The notes beneath the pieces were generated by a model. It had not been told where the DNA came from. It saw only the letters and a list, made by a program, of their open reading frames with translations, and searched no databases. From Cloeon dipterum (taxonomy: Eukaryota; Arthropoda; Insecta; Ephemeroptera; Baetidae), in assembly GCF_949628265.1 (NCBI RefSeq), contig NC_088787.1, positions 28,882,501 through 28,946,500 on the forward strand: a DNA stretch of 64,000 bases, in the 5' to 3' direction. This document shows, piece by piece, positions 48,677 through 60,917 of the stretch (position 1 is its first letter; every line of letters begins with the position of its first letter). The position numbers and the translations under genes were made by a program.

Positions 48677-50745
48677 ATGAAGCCAGTGAGGACTGTTTCG
48701 GTCTTGCTGCTTGCTCTGCTACAGCTCGCTGCTGCTGCTAGGGTTTACAAAAAGCTACGTGAGTGCATCTTGATAATTTTATTTAATCCTTATTTTATTG
48801 AATTAAATTTTTTCTGTGTCTTTAAAAATTACATTGCAGATATTTTTACAAAAATTCAAATGTTATCAAAGGGCATCTATGCAATATGTTACTAGAATGG
48901 CTAGAATGCAAAAAGACCTTTTAATTTATTTTCCCAATTTTTAAATTTCCCAATTTCATTTTTTCATAGACATTGCCAATATTTTTTGTTTATTTCGAGA
49001 ATTAAGTTGAAGAAAACGATTACAAGTTTTTGGATCAATAGTTTTGATTATGTAAAATGTTTAAACAATTAATGGGAAAGAAAATTTGAAGTGTCGATGG
49101 AAATGTTTTTATTTCCTTATATTGAGCTGACTTTATGACCATGCAGATTAAAAGAATTAAAACAGAATTGATTCCGCCGATTATTTGTATTACAATTTAG
49201 TTAATAATCCCATCTGCGTACTTAGCTATGTTATTTTGATTGTTATTTATAACTAATCAGAGTAGATTGGAGTTTTTTAATAGAAAATGTTAAAAAGTAA
49301 ACTGCCATTCATATTGAAACTTAATATTTAACTAAATAATTTAATTTCTAACATCACCAGCACAACAATTGAAGCCATGCTCAAGGAACCTTCCTCAGCC
49401 CAAACTGGAGGCGTGCATTTTGCAGTACGGAAAAGCCGCAATTCCTCACCTGGCCGAAGGTACGAAGTTTGTAGCTGAAAAACTCTGCTCCTATGAAATA
49501 TTTTTAAACTTTATAAGTGTTTCACCGGTCACCATATGTGAAAGACAAGAAGCCTGCTCTTGACTTTCGAAATCAGGCCGAATGCAACTGTTCTCGATTT
49601 TACGACTCATAATTAAATGCGTGACTTATGGAAAGGAGATAAATTTGCCTGCTAACGCATGAATTGCATAAAGTAATTATATTTTTTAAAGTAAACTTGA
49701 GTGCGGGTGTTGTGAAAATATTTAAAAATCATAATTTGTTTTATGATTGCTGCATGCACACCGCCATAACCCAATTGTGACATTACAGGTATTCCTAGCT
49801 ACAACCTTTTGCCATTGGATCCCCTTCACATTCCGGAATTACGAGTTGACGACAATGGCAGTACAAGAACCATTAATTTGAAACTGACCATGAAGAATGT
49901 GGACATCATCGGGCTAAAAAATACTCAATTTACTGCAGTGAAGTACGCTTGATTGCCCTATAGATAAATTGCGATTTTACTCAAGGAAAAAATGAATAGG
50001 AATGACCTGACGAGTGGTGAGGTCGAGTGGAAATTCTTCATCCCACAAATCTCACTTTTGGGCCAGTACAACGTGACCGGTCGCGTGCTGTTGCTGCCGC
50101 TGCGAGGCCACGGAGATATGAACATAACGCTTGGTGAGAAACTTCTCTAGATTATGAATTATGAATGCATCAAAATGAGGTCTTAATTAGAAATTAGCAC
50201 ACGCACTCTTTGCAACTCTTGCTTTTTAATGTCATAAACTTGCGTCGTTAGATCATGAATTATTCTAATAATGTGTTTGTTTTACTCTCAGATAATTTGG
50301 AAGTGATCTACTCTTTTAAGATGAGATTTTTGCCACCGAACAAAGATAACGTGGTATTCCTCAGACCAGAGGGAAACACATTGGACTTCGAAACGTCAAA
50401 AACGTACATTAACCTGGAGAACCTTTTCGAAGGTCAAAAAGCTCTCAGTGAGTAGAATTTTTTTCAAATTCGAACGCCGCAACCGTCTAATTTTTGTTAC
50501 AAAACGAAGTTAATTATGTAACCTGCGGAATAGACGTCATTCGCTGCGTGATTAATTAACTGATCGTTTCGGTTTCGTCCGTAGGCGACCAGATGAACGT
50601 TTTCCTGAATGAGAACTGGCGCGACTTGGTGTCTGACCTTGGGCCGCCAATTGCAGAGGCTCTGAGCACCGCCACCAACCAGCTGATGCTTACACTGACA
50701 AAGCAGGTTCCTTACGACGAAATCTTTCCAGACACGCCTGTCTGA
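48677..50745 (+). CDS. Takeout/JHBP-family secreted protein, copy 3
   Basis: Third tandem paralogue. Exons: 48677-48758, 49361-49459, 49789-49942, 50000-50133, 50292-50447 and 50585-50745; phases 1-1-2-1-1, 261 aa. The signal peptide is rich in Leu/Ala (VLLLALLQLAAAA). The first Cys is in KPCSRN, but the segment up to the second Cys differs from the NDPDLN consensus (LPQPKLEAC). Other blocks: IPSYNLLPLDPLHIPE, VDIIGLKNTQF, RVLLLPLRGHGDMNITL, INLENLFEGQKAL and FLNENWRDLVSDLG with PPIAEALS. The protein ends EIFPDTPV. Exon 3 (154 bp) equals that of copy 2, and exon 4 (134 bp) equals that of both other copies. AATAAA at 51091-51096. Confidence 0.95.
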
Positions 50746-51376
50746 GGCCGTCAACACTGCCCATTTAGGATTTAAAACTATAACGTCGTCGCCAGAGTTG
50801 AGCATTTAGTAAATTTATGATGTACAAAGTACTGTTTTTGCATGTAAAAAGTAGAGGCAAAAAAGTGTTTTCTGCAAAATTCTTATTGCAGAAGGAAATA
50901 TTTTAATATTTTTTTCGCAACTGTAAAAACGTCATGTGCAATAGATAAAACCGACAAAACATTTTTTAGCACAAGTTTCGATGCTGATTCTCATGAAATA
51001 CTGGTTTAATTTTCCGGTTTTTTCATTCGAAGGATAAAGTAAAAATAGATTAAAACGATCTCGCCTAGAAGCGTGATAGAGGGTAAAGATAATAAAGTGA
51101 CAAAAATCTTTCCTTTTGTAGCAACTATTTTCCTTTTATTTACATGGTAGAAACACAAGCGTCACAACCACTATGTCACTGACTCGGATCTTCCTTTTTA
51201 TTAATTAGCGTTTCAACACCAAAAATGTTTTAATAAAAACACTAAATGATATATCTTTTTGTTTATGTATCGATAAAATGTGTAAACCTTTACTTTTTAG
51301 CTAAAGGTAGTTATTTCATGAATTTGTTACAATGATATCACAGAACTGGCACAGTTAAAAATAATTGTCTTCAATC
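50746..51376. other. Convergent spacer between takeout 3 and phospholipase B
   Basis: 3' UTR sequence of both genes. AATAAA on + at 51091-51096; minus-strand signals (TTTATT/TTTTATTT on +) near 51136 and 51198. No coding signal. Confidence 0.6.
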
Positions 51377-54300
51377 TTATTGTCTGCCAATATTTTGGTA
51401 CAGTTTGGAGTTAACATTAGTGAAAAAATAAGGCACGTTCTCCGTAGGGCACGCAATTTCCTGCATTGGCATTATAAAGTCCATAGTTTTGTTACCAACT
51501 GACTGAAGCAAATTGTTCCACTGCATCGTGGCAACTGCAAAAAATGAGACAGATTTTCGTGTTTCTAAAAATGAAAAGAAATTTAATGTACTCACAAGCA
51601 GCGTGACCTTTCTGGCTAAGGTGGAAGCAGTCGACTGATAGAAAGGACAGGTCTGCTAAATCTAAGCCTAGAATATTTCTGGTTTTAGGTGGCTCTAAAC
51701 TCGAGGTAAAGGGCTGAATCATAACTGTAAAGTCGTCTTTTATGTCATAACGTCCGCTTGAGATCTAAAATAGAAAATGTCACTTGGAATTAATACAATC
51801 TCTTGAATTAAATATAACCTTTATATTATTGAATTTGTTCTGTGCAACTCAGATGTACCATTATGAACCTCAGGAGATTTGTAAATGTAGATTTTGTGGA
51901 GAACAGTGTGAAAAATATCATATTTTGAAATGTGTAGTAAAAAGAATTAGTTTAAGAACAGCAGCAAAGACTTGTAAGAATTGATTGTATAGGATTAGTG
52001 TCGCACGCATACACATATGCGTTTAATAATAAATTCATTCATATTATTGAATTGAATGTTGATTTACCAGATCGTTCTCCGCGACGTGGAAAGCGTCAAC
52101 AATCGCTTTCAGTTTTTTGACGTTGTCAGCTCCTCCGGGACCATAAAGACATCGACACTCGATCACACTCATCACTGCGCACAAAAACGATTTTTCAATC
52201 TGCCAGCTCGCAGTCACGTCTGAAGTTGTAAACCTTATTTTAATAAATAAATTTCAAAGTGCATCTCAACGCTGCGTACCCATAACTGGAAGAAGATTAA
52301 CGAAGGTCCTAGGCGAATTTGCTTGCAGATAGTCCAGTACCTTTCGCAGGTTTTCCTTGTGCTCCAAAGCGGCCGCCTTTGGAGACGGGAAGCATGGATC
52401 ACCACTGCAAATATCGTTGTGCCCTGACAATATTGTCACCATCTAAACGAAATCAATGTCACTTCTTAGAAAATATATCAAACAAACAAGAGATAATAAA
52501 TGCCATGGAAACATTTAGATATTTTTAATAAAAAATACTTAATAATAAATTTCAAATATATATTTAACTTGATTATTTGGTAAAAATTCATGAAATTTAA
52601 ATTACATGTAGAGCTGAAATTTAAATTTCCAGCAGTAATAGTTGGGGAAGAAAAATACTAAGTGATAAAACATAAAAATTGAACATTAATACCTTCCAGT
52701 GCCGCTTAAAATCGACACGAGGATCACTCTTCATTTTGGCCACGAGTTTTTCCGCCTGGCTCAGTAAGTTTTCATCGTGGGATCGTGCTTCTCCCATTCC
52801 AAAGTGCGCCTCTGACCCTTCGACAGCGAATCCGATCAAATCTGGGTTGAACTTTCGCAGCAGATTTGGAATCGTGGTCACCGAACGCCAGTCTTGATCC
52901 CCACCTATAGATACAGATTTATTTTTACATTATGTAAGGATTTCCTTATATAGAAAGGGAACAGACTGACAAAGAAAATATGCCATTGATATCTTCACAA
53001 AAATATTGAATTAACTCAATTCTGACCGTACTGCAATCATACAAAATCTCAATACCTTCTGGAAAATTCATTTATTTTTTTAACTTTTAATAATTATTAT
53101 GCTACTGATTTTATATCCCCTTGCAGATTTCATGCCTCTAACCTTTGATTCTTTTGCATGACAATGACGCGTCAGTTTTGAACTAGGATAAATGCAATTT
53201 CCGACTTGCTGGTGAGCACCATTCAAGCATTCGCAAATTAATTTCATGAGACGAATGCCGATAAATGGGGTCACCCAATCTCATTACTAAGAGAGATGAT
53301 ATCATACGAATAACAGAGAGTAAAAGTGTAATTTTTAGCCTCTATTTTAACATACAAAATTAATATAATATTTCAAAGATATGTTCACTGTTAATTAAAA
53401 AAACTTTGCGGGTAATAAAATGTATTGTGATAAAATTGAGATATCTTTAGAATGTTGCTAATTTTATTTACACCTAGGTGAGGATTACTTTGCGTGGTAT
53501 ATAAGCAAGGACCCCCTGCTTCCTAAATTTGTCTTTGCGGTGTTCTATCCAGATAACGTCAAACTATAAGGATATAAACAGCTTAATTTCTAACTTCCTG
53601 GAATCTGTCACCTTCAATTTCCGACAGTACAGTACTACTTTCTCATTGTCAGAGTGAAGTCCCTTCAACAAGAGTGCTCGTGATATTAACAGCCTTGGCG
53701 TGTCTGTGCGATGTGTGCGGAATCGATTTGCCTCTCAAATGCGTAGAAATCGCGAGGTTCAGCGCTTTTTGCTTCAATGAGCACGGCTCTGTTAAGAGTT
53801 TCAACGCGCTGATGAAGTAATTGCTCCTGACTCTTTTACCTTTCATTAAATTTGACGCCATTCAATGGAACAATAATTATTGATACATCAGATTTCACCT
53901 CGATGAACAATCTCAAATTGGCATTTATCAATAAATAATCTTTTTAGCTATTAATTATTGTACCATAATAAAAGCATTAAACTTTTGATTTACAATTTAA
54001 TTTTAATTGAATAAATTAAAAGTTTTCAGAGGGCTCAAGAGACTAAAATGAATTATAATCTGTATCTTGATGACTTAAAATGAAGTTTATATGTGTGTGT
54101 TGATATTTGGAAATAAAAATGGATTAAGATCAGAAAGAGTTAAATTTTTACAAACCCCCCTAACATATTGCAACAAAATATCTGTTGTAAAAGTAATTGA
54201 TATGATATCTAAAATATTTTAACATTACCTATTGCCCAGGAAACTTGCTGGTTTTTTAGGAAGAGGCCAACAATGCTATCGGCCAGCGCTCCATAGCCAG

Positions 54301-54664
54301 TGACCAAACTGTCGCCGAGGGTGGCGACGACGCTGATATCCTGCGGCCGAAGTTCGTGCACCGATTTAGGCGCCGCAGTGAACGCGTTTGACGACACTTT
54401 ACAGGGAAAAGGACGATCGGGTGGCACGGGCTCCTGCACTCGCAATTCTTCGTTGATGTTTAGGACGGTGAACAATCGCTGCGACTGAAATTCAATTCCT
54501 CAATCGCAGATTGCACAAAAGGACAATGCAAAACTCACAGCTTGCTCGGTGGCGATGTCCGCGAGGATATCCACAGCCTCTTTCATGGTGGGCAGCAGAG
54601 CAGCATCAGTTGCGGCACAAAAAACGGCAATTAGCAGCACTGAAATCGATCTGGCGAGTGTCAT
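51377..54664 (-). CDS. PLB1: Phospholipase B1-like secreted GDSL lipase
   Basis: Secreted lipase/phospholipase of the PLB1 GDSL family, expected to cleave acyl chains from glycerophospholipids, probably in gut or extracellular space. Minus-strand exons are 54664-54539, 54484-54229, 52904-52693, 52442-52280, 52219-52068, 51764-51596 and 51534-51377; phases agree and give 411 aa, a single catalytic unit (the vertebrate enzyme has several). The chosen Met (54662-54664) opens a good signal peptide (ARSISVLLIAVFCAA); an upstream in-frame Met at 54745 would add a non-hydrophobic lead. Catalytic blocks: TLGDSLVTGYGA (Ser at about residue 101), ILSGHNDICSGDPC (GxND; Asn at about 207) and SVDCFHLSQKGH (Asp/His at about 348/351). 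Also RYDIKDDFTVMIQPF and the C-terminal CPTENVPYFFTN. Intron 2 (1.3 kb) contains an exon-like stretch on the opposite strand. Confidence 0.94.
53498..53820 (+). other. Exon-like ORF after TATATAAG in PLB1 intron 2, opposite strand
   Basis: TATATAAG at 53498-53505 is followed by an acceptor-like TTCTCATTGTCAG and an open frame at 53653-53820. It begins like a signal peptide (VLVILTALACLC) and is cysteine-containing (CLCDVCG, PLKCVE, SAFCFN). There is no ATG between the TATA box and the frame, so it cannot stand as a gene unless an upstream exon exists. Listed as a question, not a gene. Confidence 0.15.
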
Positions 54665-57020
54665 TCTGATGTCAATGGGCCAGTCACAGCGGAGGCCGGC
54701 GCGAGCACCTGCCAGGCTCACGGAGCGAGCAGAAGTGACGACCATTCACCTATACACCATGGCAGCTCCAGGTTTTCCACCTGTAGCGGCCACCGGTTAT
54801 TGCGACACCACGATTTCGTAAAATGCTCTTAGCGATCTGGATTAATCGCTCAATGAGTGGTGAATTGCATGTGACTTACCTGCCAAATTGTCACCAACTG
54901 CCTCAAATTAAAACTCTTTAAAATTAATTGCATATTGTGTTTCAGAGACTGGTCGAATATACGATTTTCATTTACTTCAAATCCTTGATCATAATTTAAC
55001 ACAAATTTAATTCATTATTCAAATTAATCCTAAATAATATGTTAAGGTATACCAGATATTAAAATATTTACCCTATAAGTTTGAGCAAACTGGGCATGGT
55101 GAAAATTTTCTCCGCTCTTACACGAGTTTATTTCCAATAGATTTCTGCCTCATTGACAGGTGAACAATGTTCCCTTCTGCACAGACCACCAAATCACCTA
55201 CATCGTCAGTGTTACCAACAAAGGTAAATGTATAGTTGCATTTATCTTATTTATTCACACTCATATTTTCCATTCAAAAAATCCAAATAGTTTTAATCAA
55301 AAAATTCATCCACAATGAAAATATTCTCAACTTATTGAAGCGCAAGCAGTTGAGAGCCTTGTCTAGATGAAATAAATGATTCTCAGTAATTATTAATGCA
55401 CTTTAACCTCGAATAATTTTTTTATAAGTAATTGAAAGAGCTTTTTGGTTAGTCTAAAATGTGAACAACTTTAACTTAGAAGCACGCAAACAAAGACTTT
55501 TCTTGTTATCTTTTCTGATCTGCTTCACGAGTGAATGTTTTGTTTACTCGCTCAGCTTAAGGACGCAGTGCGCACCAAAGCGGAAATTAAACGTCTACCA
55601 GCGTATATACTTGGAAGAGAAGGCTATTAATTAAGAATTCACAGCAGTAAAGTGAACGTTCCAAAACTGAGCTTGTCATGCAGGTGAATTTTTTACTTCT
55701 TTTGACGTCAGTACAGTAAGTGTAGCCATTGTTTTTTAACACAATAAACAAAAAATCTGATTAGATTTCAATGATGAATTATTAATCGATGCATGATTGA
55801 ACTCACAAAAAAGGTTAAATTTTGTCTATTAGCATTAGGAAAAGTCAAGCTATGCCATCATGCGTTTCTTTCAATGATATCATCAGAAAACACGTACACA
55901 CACAAACTATAAAAAAATTCGCAAACTAAACGTCAATATTTTCAAACTTTTGCTGTGGTGGCGAGAATACTTCAATGCTGATTAAATAACGCTCTTTTTA
56001 TATTACCATTTCTCATTACGAATACCAAAAATAATAATAATATGATGTCGAAAACTTAAAAAACTTTTTGTTAGCAAACAAAATCTCAATAATTATTGAT
56101 CACTTTAAGATTGCTTTCATAACACTTATCTGCACAAGAAGGTACTAGATTTATATTGAGTCATGTTATTGGGTACAAAAATTAGGTCTTTAAATTTAAT
56201 TTGTGATAAAAATGTGTCATGACTTCTCAAACAGATAAGCCTTTGTTATGTTAACAAATGTTTGCTGCCGATCCTTATCTTTAAATTGATTAATGATTGC
56301 ATAAAGCGATCTGTCGTACGTTAAATCGTAATGCATTATATAATAAGACTCTTGCACACTCGTCAGGTAATCATTAGCAACATTGAAAATTACCCAAAAG
56401 AAAATATTCATGTTCTATTAAGAATCAAAAGACGCATATCAAACGATCGTTCTTAGATTTATTTTGACAAGAGATGTTATATAAAGTGTTGCATGACTAA
56501 TTTTTTCAATGTGTTTCCTTGAGAGTGACCCCGTGCAACACATTGTCCATAGCCATCATGATCTACAACTCTGAGGTTAAGCAAAAAATATTTTCCGTGG
56601 ATGTACAAATCATGGCCAAATACTGATACTAACTAATTGATATATTATTAAATGGTGACGTGATTTGAATAAAAAATACATCTGTTTGGTATAGGGAACC
56701 TAGCTAAAAATAACCCAAGATGAATTTAGGGACCGATTATTTTATTCTCTCTTAATCAACGCACGTGATAGATAGTCACATGCACTGCAGCACGTTCTCC
56801 CTCAGTCGATATATATGACTTTTGACCAACATAAGGCGAGGCGAAGATTATTTAATATAACACGACCAGCCAATTAACGAGGTACGCCAGAACCGAATTC
56901 GATAACAATCGCACTCACCTTGCACATATTTTTGGCACGGTCAAGAGGTTCGTTTGATAAGTCATTTCCCCGAATGATATAAAAGTGAGAAAGATGATTC
57001 CTGCACACTTGCTTAGCAAA
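54665..57020. other. Intergenic region between phospholipase B and amylase
   Basis: Divergent promoters of PLB1 (minus) and amylase (+). An isolated exon-like stretch at 55160-55223 has good splice signals on both sides but no partner that agrees in phase. A second open stretch begins after an acceptor-like CTCGCTCAG at about 55557. Near 56765 a GTGATAGATAGTCAC cluster offers GATA-factor sites, as expected for gut genes. No gene is supported. Confidence 0.5.
56978..56985 (+). promoter_or_regulatory. TATA box of the alpha-amylase gene
   Basis: TATAAAAG, 43 bp before the start codon. Transcription about 30 bp downstream (near 57009) leaves a leader of only about a dozen bases. This also excludes the two in-frame upstream Met codons at 56985-57000, which would fall before the transcript start. 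Confidence 0.85.
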
Positions 57021-59758
57021 ATGCAACGCTCGTTCGCAGTAGTGGCCGCCCTCCTGGCCGTGGCCTCCGTGGCCCACGGGCAGTACGACCTGCACACATG
57101 GCCCAACCGAAGCACTATTGTGCACCTCTTCGAGTGGAGGTGGGAAGACGTGGCCCGCGAGTGCGAAGATTACCTTGCACCCAACAACTTTGCCGGTATC
57201 CAGGTGCGTGTAAAGCGCGGAAATGAGGAAAAATCGTGTATTCTTTCATAACAATTTTTAACTCTTTTCTATAGTTCCATTTATTTTAAATGTTCATAAA
57301 TGAAAAGAAATACTGAAGAGATAGATACAATTAATCATCTAAGTTAACAAAAAATAAAATATAACCAGCATTTTTTATGTTTTGAATTTAGTCGTGTTTT
57401 AAGATTTCAATTCCAGCGGAGTTTTATAAAAATCATCGTAATTTTTTTAGGCTTAATAATTTACAAGTAACAAGTCCCCAAATATCATTTGCAATCTAAC
57501 ATAAAACACAAACGTAGTTGTCCCCAGTGGCTGACCACCTTAGGTGTGATGAGCGCGGCCGTCCCTGGTGGGAAGTGTACCAGCCGTTGGCATACGAAAT
57601 CGGCACCCGATCTGGCTCCGAGGCCGACTTCGCCGACATGGTGAGCCGTTGCAACGCTGTCGGCGTCAGGATCATCGTCGATGTCGTGCTGAACCACATG
57701 TCTGGTGACTGGGACCCGACCATCAGCATCTCCGGCGCTGTCTCGGACCCCGCTAACCGCGACTACCCTGGAATTCCCTTCACCATCGATCACTTCAACC
57801 CCTTCTGCGAGGCCAACAACTACCAGAACGCTGAAATTGTGAGATTTTAATTTATGCTTTGGTTTGAATTCATTTTTATGAGCGTTTACTGCTAAAAATA
57901 ACATAACTTTGAAAAATCTAATTTCTCTAAAGCAATAATTTATTAAAATACTTTATATCGTGCGATGCAACGGATGGAGTGATTAGGAGGCACTTCAAAT
58001 GAAAATAATTTCCAGATTCGTAACTGCGAAATCGCTCAACTTCATGATCTGAACACATCGATTCCCTACGTCAGGGACAAGCAGGTCGAGTACCTGAACA
58101 AGCTTATTGGACATGGCGTTGCCGGATTCAGGTAAAAAATACTTTTTAAATTTTCCTCAGTTCCTTCTACCCAACATTACATCTTGAGGAGTGCTTCCAA
58201 TTTTCCCTATTTATTAGTCAAATGTTAAAAAGGAACCCATTTTTTCGAACACTAAACTGAAGAATTTTGGTTGATACTCTGAGAATTTAATCGATGTGTT
58301 TTGAGCTCAAAATATTTGTTTTCACCGTTGTTTCCAATAGTTTTAAAGTTGTTGGTTTGATCCGTTTTTATTAATATTATGTTCATACGGAACGGAACAT
58401 ACAAATTCAATTTTTGTTCAATTTAAAATTGTATGATTTGTAAATATCCCAGTTTTTCCTAGTCAATAATCAAGCAGAATTTTCTAAAGATAAAACATTT
58501 TTTAGGGTTGACGCCGCCAAACACATCTGGCCGGAGCACCTGAAGGACGTGATGGACCGCTTGAACGATTTGCCCGTCGAGCAGGGCTTCCCTGCTGGCG
58601 CTCGCGCCTTTGTAGCCCAGGAGGTGATCGACTTCGGCACCGGCGAGGCCGTCACCAAGGACGAGTACTACGGCATTGGTTTGGTGACCGAGTTCCGCTA
58701 CGGATCTGAGCTGGGCCGCGCCATGCGAGGCCAGAACCCGCTAAAGTGGTACTACAACTTCGGTGAGGAGTGGGGCTTCGCTCCGTCGCAGTACGCGCTC
58801 GTGTTCAACGACAACCACGATAACCAGCGCGGCCACGGCGCCGGCGGACAGAACGTGATCACCTACAAGGACCCCAAGTGGTACAAACAGGCGCAGTCCT
58901 TCATGCTGGCCTGGCCGCACGGCTACCCCAGGATCATATCCAGCTTCGACTTCGTTGACCCCGAGGTCGGACCCCCAATGGACGTTGACGAGAACATCCT
59001 GCCGGTCATCATCAACGACGATGGCACGTGCGGAAATGGATGGGTCTGCGAGCACAGATGGAACGCTCTCACCCAGATGACCAACTTCAGGATTGCGGTC
59101 CAAGGTGAAATCACATGAATAACCTCGCATCGTAAACGATTGAATGAATTTCATATTTGCCAAGCAATTGATCTAATTTAATAACACTCTAAAAGTGATA
59201 AATAATTGAATTTTTCTTCAATCCTTTTTATTTTTTAACTGATATGATTTGCGGAGTGCTAAAAATTCGAAGAGTTTTGGTATTTCTTAAGCAGATAATT
59301 TATTCAGCCAATAATAATTCAAATAAAAGCGCTTATAACCATATTTAACTTGTTCTCAGGTAGTACAAACGTCACTGAATGGTGGGACAACGGAAACAAC
59401 CAGGTTGCCTGGTCTCGCGAGGGACTTGGTTTTATCGTCATCAACGGCGAAGCTGGTGATCTCAGTGAAACTCTCAAGGTAAAAACATTAAAAACGTTTA
59501 ATGAAATTTACATTAAATATTGCGTCGCTAGACTGGTCTTCCTGCTGGCACCTACTGCGATGTGATTTCCGGCAAGCTGGAAAACGGCGCTTGCACAGGG
59601 CTGACAATTGAGGTTGCCGCCGACGGAACTGCTGCCATTTCTCTGCCTGGAACCTCTGAGGATGGTGTCATGGCCACTCACGTCAATGTAAGCAATCCCA
59701 CGGAGGGCTCATTCCATTTACTTATACTTTATTTATTTCGCAGGCTAAACTGGCTTGA
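57021..59758 (+). CDS. Amy: Alpha-amylase (GH13, animal chloride-dependent type)
   Basis: Secreted endo-acting alpha-1,4-glucan hydrolase that digests starch and glycogen, most likely in the midgut. Exons: 57021-57203, 57518-57838, 58016-58131, 58506-59104, 59360-59478, 59532-59687 and 59744-59758; phases agree, 502 aa. A signal peptide of about 20 aa ends AHG before [19 protein letters not shown]. Catalytic residues: Asp209 (GFRVDAAKH), Glu246 (FVAQEVIDF) and Asp312 ([12 protein letters not shown]). Chloride ligands are present: Arg207, Asn310 and Arg349 (GYPR). Conserved [15 protein letters not shown] is in exon 2. The C-terminal beta domain has [11 protein letters not shown] and [13 protein letters not shown]. 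The last exon encodes only AKLA. Exons are clearly richer in G/C than those of AASDH or the receptor, fitting high expression. AATAAA at 59800-59805. Confidence 0.97.
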
Positions 59759-60917
59759 AGAAGAATCGTATAAATTTTCCCCTTTGTACATACACTGTGA
59801 ATAAAAATTTAGTTTAATGACAATGACAAAATATTATTTTAATAGTAACTAGAATAGAGATTTTTATATATCTTTGCACTAGTAGATCAATACTAGACAT
59901 ATATGAATTCAGCTGACACGAAAATTTGATTGATTGCAATCGCAAACTCTTATTTTCTCAAACTTTCCACTTTATAGCAAGAAGAAAATTGCTTTTATTA
60001 TCATCTAAAATTTATGAAGCATAAAACATCTTTATTCTGTCACTGCTATCTCGAATCGTCTTAAGCTTTAGAATGCAGAAGCTAGCTTACTATATACCGC
60101 GTTTTTCGCGATGGCAACTCTCGGCACGGCAGTTTAACTCGACATTTCTACTCTCTACAGCATTCTCTTGCAATTGCAAATGATTATCTTTGGATTATTT
60201 CATGTAGGAACTTTCTTCAATCTTGTTGTCTCAAAAAATATTGTCCTCGGAAATTTTAGATGCATTCCGTGACAACAACAAGACATCCACGTGCATATTG
60301 TCCTAATGTTGCAAATCATCATTATAATATTTGTTTTATTTCATGGTAGTGCTTTAATATTAATAAAAAAATAAGATTTGGTACATCAAATTGTCGAAGT
60401 ATTCTTGGAAGAAGCATAATACGAGTTTGGATGTATTGTGCTGGAAATGATATTTGCCCAGTCTATACTAGCATGTGCACAAAACTATTTAGCTCTACTT
60501 AATCATCCATTCGTTATAGCATTATTTGTTGCACAGAAGACACTAGCAGTTTAAGCAGTTATCATGATCGCGGGACAGTTATCCGCTGCTGATTCATCCT
60601 ATTTTATTTTGGTTGCATTTACGAAATCCTTATTAAACAATAGTTGGCACACCTAATATAGGTGCTGGAAGTAATTGCAGCCTACACAACAATATCAATA
60701 CAATTCCATATACTATCTAAATAGCTATCGGCATAGTTTATCCTGTAAACTTTGTTTATCGGTTTTATCTCCTCTGTTATTGGCGACCCCGATAGCAAGC
60801 AAGTCGCGGAAACTCGCATCGTCATTTCAATTTGTTTTTTTTGTGTCTAGAAAGTTACCTGATAATTTATTGCAAAGTTGCTTTATATATATAAAGCTTG
60901 TATCAGTTATACCCAAA
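59759..60917. other. Spacer between amylase and gustatory receptor
   Basis: Amylase 3' UTR, then AT-rich sequence. The last part (60678-60917) is open in the receptor frame without any ATG, so it could be 5' leader or an extension reached through an unseen upstream exon; no signal favours either. Confidence 0.5.

Noticed and set aside
57485-59163. Long minus-strand frames opposite the amylase exons
   Set aside because: Antisense shadows produced by GC-rich codon use of amylase.
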